From Hymenopellis radicata (lineage: Eukaryota > Basidiomycota > Agaricomycetes > Agaricales > Physalacriaceae), in NCBI GenBank assembly GCA_015501595.1, contig JADNRX010000002.1, positions 372,001 through 436,000 on the forward strand: a stretch of DNA of 64,000 bases, given 5' to 3'. Below are positions 1-12,221 of the stretch, one piece after another (the first letter of the stretch is position 1; each line of letters starts with the position of its first letter). The notes beneath the pieces were generated by a model. The model did no database searches. It was not told where the DNA came from and saw nothing but the letters and a program-made list of their open reading frames with translations. Position numbers and translations under genes: made by a program.

Positions 1-1819
1 GTTCTCGCCTTGCCTCAAACCACCGAAAAAGGGTGCTCGATCACCAGCACGAATGTTTGCGCCAAGAATACCATATGGATTCTTCTCCAATGATTGTTCG
101 CCGGTGTCTCTGGCGTCGAGTACAATCTGGCTCCATCGGTAGTTCACGCCGAGTTGAAGGAGCTTGACTGAACGTTGCATTGGATCTGCTGGTGCCGACG
201 ATTCGGGAGCGGCCTCGAATGCGGCGTTGGGAATATGGGCGAAGGCGCGTGCGTGAAGGGCATTGGAGAGATTCAGCATTTCCGCGACAACCGGCATACG
301 CTCGGCTTCGTATGTCGAAAGAAGGCTGATGCTGGCAGCCTTTTTGACAACGAGCGCCATCTTCCAGGCGAGGTTGAACTATGTCGAATGATGAGTGCGT
401 GTGGAAGATAATGCCATGAAAAGACGTACTGCGTCTTGCATCGCCGTGTTGGCGCCCTGGCCTCCAGCAGGGGAATGACAGTGTGCAACGTCTACGGAAG
501 GAAGCCTCAATGAAGTGAGTGGATGACGGTATTGGTTGATTCACCTCCAGCTAAGAAGACCCTTCCGTTAGAGAACTTTTCTGCCATGCGGATGTTGGCT
601 CTGTCGTCATGTCATTCTCGAAGTTGCATAGCTGCGCGACCGAGAAACTCACTTCCACTCTGATATCCACGCTGCGTCTTTGAACACGATGTCTTCACGG
701 ATTGCAATCGAGTTGAAGAATGTCTGAAGGCTGGTAACATCACTCGGAAGCTCTTTCTGCATCAATGGACCAAGCGCTTGAAGCTGGAACAGAGGCGCAG
801 GGTCAACCGGCTTCAAGGATATCCTGCCAGTCATTGTTAGCGACGAGTCCCCGTATGATTCATGTCGATGTGACATACGCAGCCTTTGCGAAATCTCCCC
901 ATCGGTGCCAGTACTGTTGTTGCATATCAGTGAAAGCCACGTCGCTTTCGTACCCTAGCTCACTTCTCGACTGAACCCAGGGACTTGAACGTTCGCAGAG
1001 ATCATCCGATCCGCCTCTAGGGTGTCGCCAATGAACTGGATGTCGAGAAGACGCCGCGAACGTCCTTGGCATGTATTCTTCAGCACCTACGCAACGTCAC
1101 CGCACAGGCCAGAGCATACCTTTCGCGCCATCTGCGCACACAAGGAACACACATTCAATGTCCTCCGTGGCGCCGTCGCTGAGCGTCACGGATGCGGTCA
1201 CCGCTTCGCTCGTCTGGGAGATACCGGCGAGTTCTTTTCCTCGCTCAACATCGCATCCGAGAGCATGCAAGCGACGTCGGAGGATGCCTTCGAGCGCGGC
1301 TTGACTGATCGTTGCTGTGCTACGCTGTATTAAATCAGTGAGCTCGCCAAACCATAGGTAGTATCATCAAGATAACTTGCATAGGGAATCGTCGAAGTGT
1401 CCTGCGCAGGAGCAGACCAGTCGAATGCCTCCAAAACAGTCATTCCAGAAGGATCGTAAATGGCCATCTGAAGCGGCGGGAGGGCTCTGGCGTCAAAGTC
1501 TTCCTTGACGCCGAGGATAGACAAGAGCTCCAAAGTCCGTGGCTGAGATACAGAGAGCAGGGGTATTAGATGTTATTTATTCGTGGATACTCTCCCGAAA
1601 CCTAGTCAACGCACCATAATGGCAGTCCCGCGAATGGCGTCGTGGGAGACCGAAGCCTGCTCGATTATGCGAACTTTGACGCCACACTTTACGAGGCTCA
1701 GAGCCATGGTGAGTCCAGTCGGGCCAGCGCCAACCTAAAACGGTGTCAGCGCATAGTTATTACCTTGGCGCTGCGGGAACGGAAATTACGACAAGAACGG
1801 GAGGCTTGGAGGGAGACAT
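1..1819 (-). CDS. FAD-dependent aromatic-ring hydroxylase (phenol 2-monooxygenase-like), 3' part missing
   Basis: This is a class A flavoprotein monooxygenase of the phenol hydroxylase/FAD_binding_3 type, expected to hydroxylate an aromatic substrate with NAD(P)H and O2. The start at 1819 gives a short leader, and removing an intron directly after it yields the Rossmann motif VGAGPTGLTMAL, which fixes the start. Further along are the DG motif (CADGAKGRSR) and, after splicing out about 489-543, the GD motif FLAGDVAHCHSPAGGQGAN followed by an FNLAWKMAL helix, the usual order in the family. The reading frame is open to base 1 (LRQGEN), so the C-terminal thioredoxin-like part lies outside the window. 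Several short GT-AG introns are needed. No frameshift was seen. The substrate cannot be read from the sequence; phenolic or lignin-derived aromatics are only a guess. Confidence 0.88.
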
Positions 1820-2208
1820 GAGATGATACCTTTAAATGAGGGAGCAGCGAGGTATACCACCACCACAGCCTTTAATATTATCTCCCCCCGGGCTCGGTCT
1901 CAACTGATGATCATGCGACATGCTTCTAGTTGTGTGCCGTGACTTGAATGTGGGACCTATCGTACACGAACCACCCCGAAGGTGGATAGAAGAATTGATG
2001 GACATACCTGTCCTTACTTCTGACAAGGAACAACAATCGCAGATACCCGATGCAGCGTACTACACCTCGGCGATACAAATCACACTGCGTTCAAAGGAGG
2101 AAAGATAATGTTATGTATACAGAAGAGAAAAACTAAACACAAAGTCCCATATGCTACAGCTATGTGGAAGCCTAAATGTGGATGTATGCTTTCGATCTAT
2201 GCCAATTA
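1820..2208. other. intergenic, no gene seen
   Basis: This 389-base gap lies between the start of the aromatic hydroxylase (reading left) and the stop of SEC16 (also reading left). It must hold the hydroxylase promoter and the SEC16 3' UTR. The short open frames on both strands have no recognisable protein features. Confidence 0.6.
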
Positions 2209-5200
2209 TCACGCCGCACCACCCCCTTCTTGTGCGAAAACATCGACGTAGCGATTCCGAATTGGCCGTTTCGAGGTAGAAGATTTCGGTCGACCCGGCA
2301 TTGGTGAGGGCGGAGGCACCAAACCAGGTGTTGTACTCGGCGGCGGAGGGGTAACCGGTGTCGATGTGGACTCTGACTCTGGTGTTGGCGCCAGGTTGGA
2401 TCTAACACGAGGAACGGATCGTTTCGGAGGTGATGTCAAGTCCATCGCAGAAGCTGAGCGCGCCGGACCAGCGTTAGATGAGGTCTGTCGAGGTCCAGTC
2501 ATGCCAGGCGACGCAGTCTGCGGTCTTGAAGGCGGCGGGGGCGGAGGTAGAGGCGTTGCAGCTTCTGCTCCTCCAGCCTGAAAATGACACGTTGGACACT
2601 GAAAGAAAAGTCCAAAAAATATCGCACCTTTTTGTTGACCCATTTCTTCAATTCTTTGTCATAGTAAAACGATGTCTCCTCCCCAAGACTCGCTTTGACC
2701 GGTGCAGGAGTGTCAGACTTCTTGAACCAGCGACCGAACCACGAGCCGCTACTTTCGCTGGAAGCATTGCCTGTTGGTTTTGCATCTAGGAAGTGTCAGT
2801 GAGGGAGAAACTGGGTAAATGCAATATGGATTACCGGGTCGCTCTGTCTTCTTATCCACCTTCTTCTCAGGCGCTGCATCCTCTTGCAAGTTGCCTGGAT
2901 CGTATGGCACTTCCTTGTCCTTGGACTTTGAGTTCCCAAACCCGAGATCCTCTTCCTCGTCTTCTTCTTGTACTCTGTTACTTGACTGGAAAGACCTTTG
3001 CGCATTTGGGTGCGGGCTGAAAGGAATGTTGCCCATCGGAGACATGAATCCATCACCCGTTGGAACGAGTGATACGTTGTTTGCTCTCATGAAGTTGGCA
3101 GCCGTTGGCGTTCGATGCGAATCGATATCGCCCCACCAGGTTACTACCTGCGCGTCGGGATCATCATCTTCAGCCTCGTCAACCGTCATCCGGGGTGCAT
3201 TGGCTTCTGATGTAGTGCTCATCGGATGGTAGTTGTTAAGGGCATGCCCCAATGAATACGCCTGGGAAAACGTGGTTGTGGCGGCGCTTGCGGAGGCAAT
3301 CCGCGGAGGAGGAGCGGTTTGTTTTCGGCGCTGATCCATTGCCGACGAGGAGCGGTCAGGCGGCCGATAGCTTCCTAATGTGGCACCGCCGGCCGTAAGG
3401 CTGAGATTCACGACTGACGACTGCGGCGAAGGACTGGTAGATGGAGCGGCCGAGGAAATAGTACTGTACTGGGAGAACGTGTTGGAGAATCCTGGCCCGT
3501 CCGGCTTCGCAGTTTCTTCGGAAGGAAGTCCAGGTGAATCTACATCGCCCGTGACTAGTTTGGTGAATCGTCCCTCCAACCAGCCGCCGATGCTGTCAAG
3601 ACTAGGCTTGCCAAGTTTCCCACCAATCCAAGAGTTCTTGTCGGAGTGCGCAACACCCTGCAAGCGATCTGAGAGGCCCTTCAGTTGTTCAAGGAGTGTA
3701 TCGTTAAAGTAAGGTGAAGGCCGAGCGAGAGCAGTTGTGATGGCTTCGCAGTACCTAGAAATCATAAGAACGCGCTAGAATTCCTTCGGAATACAGCATT
3801 TACCTGCTTGTTTCTGAGATGTATCCGAGCTCAATAAGTGTGACAGCCCGTATGAAGCGATATGCCTGCAGATGGGGTAATCCAGCAAATGGTTCTTGAC
3901 CTTTCGGTAGAGTTGCCAGCGAAAGCGCGAACTCGATGACTTCAGTAAGGATCAACGCGTCAGGATCTTTATAGAAAATAGGGAACGACTGTGGGTTTCG
4001 AGAGCCGGCCAATACTATTCGTGCGGAAGGATGTCCGATGCCCCCAATTGGCGGATGAGGAAGATTTCCGTTTGGTTGCGTTTGAGAAGAGAGTAGATAG
4101 CTATGTTACTGTCTCAGCTTCCGTTTGTAGAATCGTTGTGGTGATGTTCTTACCAAACATGAGCAGCCTCCACCCAGTGATTGGCATACAGCTGATCGCC
4201 AAGACAAAGTAGCGTCGCCGACACTTCATTGGTAATGGTCGTCGAAAGCATCATGCAAACAGTCTCGGCCCAATTCGAGAGAGCTTCAGGCGGAATGTTT
4301 CCGGCTGCCGCCGCACCAGGGAAATTGGGGGTCATTGGCGTGACTTGTGGTAAAGGTGGTACTAAAGAACTCGTGGCCTTAGCCAAAAGATTTTGGGGTA
4401 CCAATTCTTGTACTATGGTATAACGTTAGTTAATTGTCATCCGCAGATGATACGACTCACCGGACGTTGCTCCTTGTCCCGTAAATAATCCATATGCAGC
4501 ACGCAGTCCTTCCCGTCCATTCACACTCGGAGGTAGCTGCTCGCCTGGCAACTGTAGACTGAGTCGAGCAGGATCTGTTTTGATACCAAGTTCTGTCTTG
4601 ATAAATTCTCTGACAACTTCCTGCCAAGAGTCCTTGTCTATACCACTAGCAATGACCATAGCATGTGCCCATAAATGCTGGTCCAGAGCGTAATGATACG
4701 CTTGCTTGCGTTGACCGCGAAGGAGAAAGTTCTGTATCTTGTCCAAGGCCGATGCATGTAGCGTCGTCGTGGCAATAACATCAGAGTTGTCCATGGCGGG
4801 TAATCCTGTCAATGAGCCCACGCGTTGAAGTGGAATGAAGCCCTGATTCGCATCCTCCGGCAGGTCGTCCAGATGTGGAACTAAAGCTGAGCGAACCGCT
4901 TTGTCGATCTCCGGGCTAGAGGCGATCTTTTAGAGAAGTTTGGAACATGAGAAGATGCACTTACGACCCTGAAAGCCGTCCGTCATTTTCGACCATGATC
5001 TTCAAAAGCTTGACTAGGACAAGCTTCCCATCTGCACGTCTCTTGTCGATACTGCCATTGTGAAGATACCCAATCCCTTGGTTAATCTCCACAATCCTTT
5101 CACTGAGATAGGTGATGACCTTATTACGCCGATCTTTCGACTTCGTGGAAGCACCAGGCCGTACGAGCCCAATGGTTGGACTACTACCGCCGTCACCGAA

Positions 5201-7642
5201 GAGCGGACCCGGAAAAGCGACCGTCGTGTCAAGAGTGGATTCCGGTATGACCTTATTCAAAACACGGATGTCGACACCGGTAGAGATCCTGGATGACAGG
5301 GCAACATCAAATCCCGCAGTCATTCTAGACGCGCCATGGAAGCAAGTCACGACTTTCCCACCGAAACCAAAGCTGAATACAGGCACCCGAGCACCGCGCG
5401 TCCCAAAGGATCGTTGGTCCCCATGAGAGAGGGCGATGGTGCGTATGGTGCGCGCGTAGGGGCAGTCACCTCTTGGAGAGGTCCTAAACTCATTTCGGCA
5501 TTGGGGAAATCATACCGTGATGTATATGGCCCATACTCTGAAGCAGTCGACTTCGTCGAGAATGTTGATCCATTGGACAAGGACCGCCCGCGTGTTTCTT
5601 CACCTTGAGGTGGAGGCGCATTACCGGGCATATAAGGATTCGTGGCGGGTTGCAACGGAGGTTTGGTAGGATAGCCCATGTTGTAAACGTTCTCTACTGT
5701 CTGACCGGTGGATGGTTGTCTTCTTGGAGCATATGGATCAGGTGGAGGGGCCGGATATCCCGGAGGCGATGTCCTAACACTGGCAGCAGACGCCGGACGG
5801 AATCGACTAGAAGTTGGTGGCTGGCCAGAAAGCGGCGAGGCTGATCGGCCCATACTCGCAGAAGATGAAGGTCGATAGCTATAACTACTCGTGTGCGCCA
5901 ACGGAGGAGGCGGGGGTGCATGAGTAGCAGAACGTCCATTCGGTACAGCAGGTGGTGGCATATCTGTGGAAGATGAAGACATAGGTTGATAGGCGCGACA
6001 CTTGGAGATGATTCTGTCGAAGGGTCTACTATGGGAGACACCACAGGACTTTCCTCTGGGTGTGAAGGGGAAGTGAAGGGGCTGTCGTGGCCATTCGCAG
6101 GAGCCTGATAAGGGTCCGCAGATGAAGGATATCCGGTGCCATTGATTACGGATTCCTTAGCAATGTGCGCCGCAGCGTCGTTGCGCTGAACCGATGAAGC
6201 TTCATCAACGGAGTTTACACCATGGTGGTCGTCGAGAGGGGGCGTCAAGGTCCGACTGTTGGTAACGGTTCGGTCCATCTCCCAATCACTACCCGCCTCT
6301 GGGTCGAACGCATCAGAACTTTCGCTTGCCTCCAGACTTGACTCGTTTGTAGAATGAGACAAGTAAGGATCACCATTATTGCCAACAGCCTCAGGAACAT
6401 ATTTAGGGACAGGCGGCGGCGGCGGACTCGTTGACTGATTATAACGAATAGCGAAGACGAAGGAGGACGAGGAGGATGACTGTATTGAGCGCTGAAGTTT
6501 GACGCAGTGGAGGGTGGCGGGGAGGAGCAGGATGATATTGAGAGGCAGAATAATTGGACGCGCTAGAAGGTGGTCGTCCCGGGTACTGTTGAGCGCTATA
6601 GCTGGATGCACTGGAAGGAGGACGTTGTGGATGACTGTACTGCGACTTAGTGAAACCCGAAGTACTAGACGGCGGACGAGGGGTGCATGTGTACTGTAAC
6701 CCGAACTACTCGAAGGAGGTCGCGGTGGTGCATAGCCGGACTGTATGGATGCGGATGGAGGACGCGGGGGCTGATTGTGCGGTGTTGTGAAATGACTATA
6801 CGTGTTTTGAGGAGCACTAGCCCGAGGTGGTGCAGGTGCTGGTGGTAAAGGAGGGGGAGGAGAAGCGGCCTTGTATGGATTGTATGCTGGCTGGAGACGC
6901 CCTTGGGATACTGCACGGCGAGCAGGCACTATGGGGAACGGCGGGTCGTACGCGTTGGACACCTTGGGCCGGGTCAATGTCTGGGCCTGCGGGGTCGGTT
7001 TTGGAACCACTGGCACGGCGGACTGCGTCGGGAAAGAGGATGCAGAAGGCGAATAAGCGGGCGCATTGTAAGCCGGAGCGGAAGGCGCGTAATTGTAAGG
7101 CGATTGGGTGACAGCTGGCTGAGCAGCGTAGCTGTATTGTGACGGCGTATACGACGAAGTATGCGTTTGCTGCGTTACTGGGACATGATTCGATGTCGAC
7201 GTGGGGGCATAAGAGTCGTATGAAGGTCTTGTTTCATGCGGTTCACTGTATTGTACACTGTTATAGGCTAGAAACAATATTTGAGTTCAGTTAACGGGCG
7301 GGTATCAAGGCCTACCTCCTGACGGTTGGTGTGCATTTGTGGCTGATTGTAGCTCTGTTGATAGCCCCCGTCGTGCGCCTGCGGGGCATACGAATACGAA
7401 GGAACGGTTTGGTTGTATTGGTGCTCAACACCGTCATGTCCTGCAACCTGCGCACCGGTTCCTCCATTCACCGGGGCATCGAAAAATGACGCTGAGTCGT
7501 CCACAGATCCCTTGGGCGCAACATAGCCCGTTTGTGAGGATTGAGCCTCGCTTGGAGCAGCCGGTGATGTGCCCAGTGACGCAAATGGGTCCTCGGCGTC
7601 GTCTGAGTCGAAAAGCGACGCTGCTGCCTGAACACCAGCCAT
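2209..7642 (-). CDS. SEC16: COPII coat assembly scaffold Sec16
   Basis: Sec16 marks ER exit sites and gathers COPII coat proteins on the ER membrane. The start at 7642 gives MAGVQAAASLFDSDD, a Sec16-like acidic N-terminus. A long Pro/Ser/Tyr-rich disordered region follows. The central conserved domain then begins with VFSFGFGGKVVTCFHG near 5340. The helical ACE1-type domain comes next (for example KIQNFLLRGQRKQAYHYAL and LCLGDQLYANHWVEAAHVW, about 3800-4820). A charged and Pro-rich tail ends in RNRYVDVFAQEGGGAA. Introns are short. The frame is broken by single missing bases at about 5392-5396, 5983-5992, 6450, 6509-6522, 6680-6683 and at the donor near 7315. Because the protein continues meaningfully across each break, I regard these as sequence errors. 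Total length is about 1,700 residues. Confidence 0.9.
6440..6740 (-). repeat. degenerate peptide repeat in SEC16, read in three frames
   Basis: The DNA here codes for a tandem motif close to (Q)YS-x-PRPPSS-x-S-x-Y. Copies occur one after another, but successive blocks fall in different frames: the block before about 6683, the block from 6680 to 6520, and the block from 6515 to 6450. After the third shift the original frame returns at NQSTSPPPPP. Adding one base at each of three places makes a single continuous repeat. A run of CCG codons just after it encodes Pro5. Confidence 0.7.
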
Positions 7643-8115
7643 ACAGTCAAATCCGACGAGCAGGTCGCCCCGTTCAATTGAGAAGGACGAGGAGATAGAC
7701 GGTGACAGGCAAGTCCGTGTTCCTATTTGGCCGGCTTTGCCGCAACTAGGAGCGAGCGAACACGTCATTGATGTTTGCAAAATTTCAAGTTCGAGCTTCA
7801 CAAGATATGGTAATTATGCTAGAGTGTGCTATGCGTACTAGTGCTATGCGTACTAGTGCTATGCGTACTATGAGACCAGGCGGAGAGCAATGACAAGCAG
7901 ATAACTAAATGGCCCTATAGAAATACCAAAATGACAAGAAGATGATAGCAACTATGCACAGTAAAAACGACCATAAAAGTATCCGGTATATCAACAAGTA
8001 CGTAGGATGCGCGATTTGAAAATAGACGATGCAGAGACAAAACAGATGAGTGCAGCATTATATAGGAGCATATGGATATTGTCCGTGTGAGCGTCGACAG
8101 ATAGAGGATAGTAAT
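7643..8115. promoter_or_regulatory. SEC16 upstream region / PUF 3' flank
   Basis: This 473-base gap separates SEC16 (start 7642) from the stop of the PUF gene (8116), both on the minus strand. It must contain the SEC16 promoter and 5' UTR and the PUF 3' UTR. A perfect triple 15-base repeat lies at 7826-7870. No coding signal was seen. Confidence 0.5.
7826..7870. repeat. three perfect 15-bp tandem copies
   Basis: GTGCTATGCGTACTA is repeated exactly three times (7826-7840, 7841-7855, 7856-7870), about 185-230 bases upstream of the SEC16 start codon. It is a minisatellite or a clustered regulatory site; function unknown. Confidence 0.95.
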
Positions 8116-11100
8116 TTATTGAGAGGAAGGACTGCGGGTGCCCGAGAGAATCACGTCGGCAACGGCTGGGTACGTTTGCTCGTGTGGTTGAGCTTGATCA
8201 AGAAGCTTCTCGACTGAAAAGAATGAGCGTTCATGGCAAGTGGATCTACCTCAAGCACTCACTAGCGGCCAGATGCTTGCTGTATGCGCTCGAATGCTTC
8301 CGCATGTTAAGCAGATGGGGCCGAATCAAGGCAGACAGTTGCTCTTTTTGATGTCCGTCGACAACAGCCAAGGCGCGCTGCAGGACATAATCTTCGCACC
8401 ATACTTAAGAAGGCCATCAAGTAATAGAGCACGGGAACTTACTCGCATACTGGTCCTTCATCATCATGACAATGGGATTGACACCTTCCTGGTCTGGCGT
8501 CATGAGCTCTTCGATCAGAACGCGCCGATTGTCGGGGTCTGCGCAAAGAAGGGCTTTTTCGCAAACGTTTGATGCGAACTTGTGTCTCGACATAGCCAGC
8601 ATCTGTCCGCGCAGCGCCTTGAGAACCTGGTTACGATCATGGAGTTGACCGTGCTCCAAGACGAATTGAACGACATAGTTCTACGAGACAGTGAGTCAGG
8701 AAACGTGTCAAAAGAGGGCCGTGCGTACCCCAAAACTGTTCTGTATTAAAGTCAGGGTGTGATTGTGTAGTTCGTCCAAGAGCGGGCGTGTGCGGTCCTC
8801 GGGAAGGTATTCCAGGCAGCGCTGAAGTACTCGACAACCGTACGTGTGCATAGACAGTTCTCCCACGTGTCCTTTGAACGCGTCGATGAACCCAAGCATA
8901 TCAGGAGAGATGCGTTCAATCATCTTTTGAATTACCTACGCAGTGGGTCAGTATAGCCCTGTTAGTCTACATAGAAGGCGCTTGGATCTCACATGGTTGC
9001 CGTTTGCGTTTTGTACACATTCGAGCACATGAGATTCGATTTCCCCAACGAAGAGAGCCTGTCGCTCTGGGGGTGTGTACTCGATGGCCTGTAACCATGT
9101 CAGACACGTCCGCACACCTAAGTATAAGAAAAGATTACCTTTTGCACCACTCTACATCCATAAAGTTGCAAAGAAAGTTGGAGAACGTGGCCTTCCATAG
9201 TACTAGCCAGAATCGCTTTATGCACCGGCGATCCATATTCAAATAGTTTCTGAATAACCTAAAAAGCCTGTGAGAAAGGGACAAGCTTTGAACGCGTGTA
9301 GTTGATAGTCACATAATTACCAAAGACGTCCTGCATTAAGTGTAGCGTATTCGCCGGCACAATCTCATCGAAGATCGCCTGTTTTTCCTCGTTGGTAGCA
9401 GTTTCCAACTTTTGCTGAATGAAACGAGAGCCGTGTTGGTCACCACTGAACTCAACGACGTATCCGAAGATGTCCTAATTTGGGGATGAGCTTCGGGTTA
9501 CCCGGATGAGGACATTCAAAAAGTCACCTGCAATTCCCACTTTCGCGCCTTGTTGGTGCGGAACTCATCAAGCACTGGACTCCTCATTGATAACGCCGGA
9601 TGGCCGCCGTCGCGGCGACCAGCTCGCAACCCATGGGGGTAAATATGGACGCCTCCAGGTCCGTAGATGGGACCGCCCATGCCGGGCTGTTGAGAAGACA
9701 CGAATTCCAATCCAGTGTTTCCGAATGTCTGAACGCGTGGCCCAGGACTGGTCCTAGCCGCTCCATACATCATCGTCTGCGACGCTAGCTGTTGCTGGAT
9801 GGTATACTGAAAAAGTGTCAACGACTACACCTAAACGCTGAGCGAAACGTACAGAGAGCTCGCGCTTCTTCTCATTGAGCGTAGCGGGGTTGGAATTGGG
9901 AACTTGGGAGGAAATCATTGGAGAGTGGGGGGGCGGATACATGATCGGTTGAGGATGGCCGGGGTAGAAGTACTGGGAGCCAGGGGGGCGTGGCGTAGCA
10001 TAGTCGTAGAACATACCCTGACGCATGTCGCTGACAGTGCCGTAGCTAGGTGGACCGACAGCGGGATATCCAGAGGCTGGCAGGGCATTCGCTAGAGCGG
10101 GAGAGGGAAACAAAGCCGGATCTGAAGGGTACGCCTCAAATCCGTAAGGATATTCCAAGTATGTATCTCTCCCTGCAGGATTACCATAATACCCGCCGTA
10201 ATCGGTAGCAGGATAAGATGGGTACGGTCCTCGCTGAGGTTGAGGCATCGACGGAGGAGGCCGCATAGTCTGATTATTAGAATTAATAGTCTGACCTGAC
10301 GGAGCTTGCTGCCGATTTGCGTGCACGGTGAAGTCATCCTCGACGGCCATTCCCCGAAGTGCCAGAGAAAGGTCTTCTACACCCGGAGACTGCTTCTGTG
10401 TTGGATCGAAGGCGTTGCCCGTCGGGGGAGGCACAGACTGCTGGCTGTTATATGGATTTGCAACGAAGGCTCGGGTAGGTGACGTCCCAGAAGCGTATCG
10501 CGACGAAGCAGGATCCTTTCCAATGCCATTCTCGTACCTTTGTGGCGAAAGGTGACCTTTCTTTGAACCGGGAGATCGGTCGTCCTGACAGCGGTTCAGC
10601 AAGCAATAAAGATAAAAGGAAGAAAGGCTATTTGAGACAAACATACAATTCTAGGACCCGAGAAAGGAACGGATTGCCTTTGCCGTGGGTGTAGATTTAG
10701 GGTGGACTCCTGCCAGAGAAAGAGTTAATTGTTGGGACGTGTATCGACAAGGGGAGCTTGCCAGTTGAGTCAAGTCCTTCTTCTGGGGACTTCCGTGGGC
10801 GTCGTCCCAATTACCACTCGTAGGGCGGGACTTGGGCCAGGCCTCACCGAAGTTGGCACGATAGTTGGGGTCTCCCTGGGAGGCTGAGAGCTCGTTCCCA
10901 CTAGCCGCCGAGGATATTGATGGATTCCGACGCGACGAGGGAGATCCCGAGTCCCAAACCTAAAAGGAAACTTAATTGCTAGTAACTGAAGGAAATGGCC
11001 GGGTATGTACCTGCCAACCTGGACTGGTGACGAGAGTTTTGCGCCCATTGGCGCTCGGCATCCCGACATTTAACATGTTTCCGGCAGTAGTTGGCGTAAT

Positions 11101-11252
11101 CTTGCGGGGAGGCTGTACCTAAAGTGGGTGGTTCGAGTCAGAGGTCTGTCATCAGGCTATGACTGAAGGACGCACACTGTTCGGCGAAGCGGTGGGAGAA
11201 TGGGAACTGGAGTGTGTCGAGGATCCAGAGGGCTTGCGCGAGGAGTCTCCAT
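8116..11252 (-). CDS. Pumilio/PUF-family RNA-binding protein (Puf3 type)
   Basis: This is a post-transcriptional regulator that binds 3' UTR motifs. The start at 11252 ([10 protein letters not shown]) joins in phase through two introns to [12 protein letters not shown] and then VWDSGSPSS, which supports it. The N-terminal half is Pro/Tyr/Gln-rich and disordered. The C-terminal half is a complete PUM-HD with eight repeats. Their RNA-facing residues are [49 protein letters not shown] and ANYVLQR. By the established PUF code (N/Q = U, S/E = G, C/Q and S/Q = A), R8 to R1 read UGUAUAUA, the Puf3/PUM consensus. The protein ends GTRSPSSQ. Introns of about 50 bases split the repeats. It lies upstream of SEC16 in the same orientation. 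No frameshift was noticed. Confidence 0.9.
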
Positions 11253-12221
11253 ACATTGAATAGGATGGTACTATATATTAGGCCTGTGGGGATTGAGTAT
11301 GGCAGATGGAAAGAGAGAGTGTGCGACTCACCTGCGGAAGCAAGACGAGAAAATTACGGGAAATGGGTAATGACAAAAGAAGGTAGGGCGATGCAGTAGG
11401 GGTCAGTATGTAGGGTAGAGCCTGAATACATAAAAACAAATTATCAGAGAACGTGTCGGACAACGAGGACGAGCAGCAGGCCTGGTCGACGCGACTGACG
11501 GACCTGGCGTGGACGGCTTTGAGGAAAATAGAGGGAGTAGATGGTTGCAGACAGCAAAGAATGACTTGGTCCAACAAAGGACACGAAAAGAGTCCTTGAG
11601 TGGAGGAAAGCCGAAACGAATCGCTCTCCCAGGACGCAAAGAGTAAAAAGCAACAATTCTGGCGGAAGCAATACACAAATAAATTCCTTGTTTCAGCTTC
11701 AAACGGGATCAAATGGGGAAATTCGGCGGGGACCTTCCAAACCATAGAATTTCAGAACCGCGTCAGTGACGTAACGCTTCTTCGGGATCTCCCTGCCCAA
11801 CCTGTAAAAATGCCTCCGTCTGTTTGAATTCGTTCGTGTGCTCATGATGATCATCAACAAACCAGTCGACATTCTCCCTACGGCTAACCTCTGTCACGGA
11901 AGCCGACCCCACCGACGCCATCCCCGCGAAATCTTCTTCTCACCCAATTTGCTGGTTAGATCTATGTCATAGTTTTCTGTCATATCCCAGGTCCGTAATA
12001 CCAGATATGGTTGGCGACCTTTATTGTGGAGACGGCGGTCTTGGCCGGAGCGCGTGCCATATATTAGCACAATATGAGCGGCGCTACACTCCGAGTCGAC
12101 TCCACCCAAACAGACTTGGTTCCCCAGATGAATATGCTGCATTAACAGTTGATAGATGCTATGTGAGAGATACAGGTTGGGTATGAAGGAGGAGATACGA
12201 GAAAAACAGAACGTTGATGTT
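11253..12221. other. intergenic, PUF promoter / KHC 3' flank
   Basis: Almost 1 kb lies between the PUF start and the kinesin-1 stop. A 155-codon open frame on the minus strand (11278-11745) and several shorter ones show no domain, biased composition or conserved look. I take this as PUF 5' UTR and promoter. Confidence 0.5.

Noticed and set aside
1920..2108. Small plus-strand open frame of 62 codons between the hydroxylase and SEC16
   Set aside because: No recognisable features, and it is opposite the transcribed strand of both flanking genes.
2209..7642. SEC16 as a pseudogene because of several frameshifts
   Set aside because: Every shift is a single missing base and the conserved protein continues at once. 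The same pattern occurs in many unrelated genes of the window, so a technical cause is simpler.
11278..11745. 155-codon open frame upstream of the PUF gene
   Set aside because: Composition is Leu/Ser/Phe-rich without conserved blocks, and it sits where the PUF promoter and 5' UTR must be.
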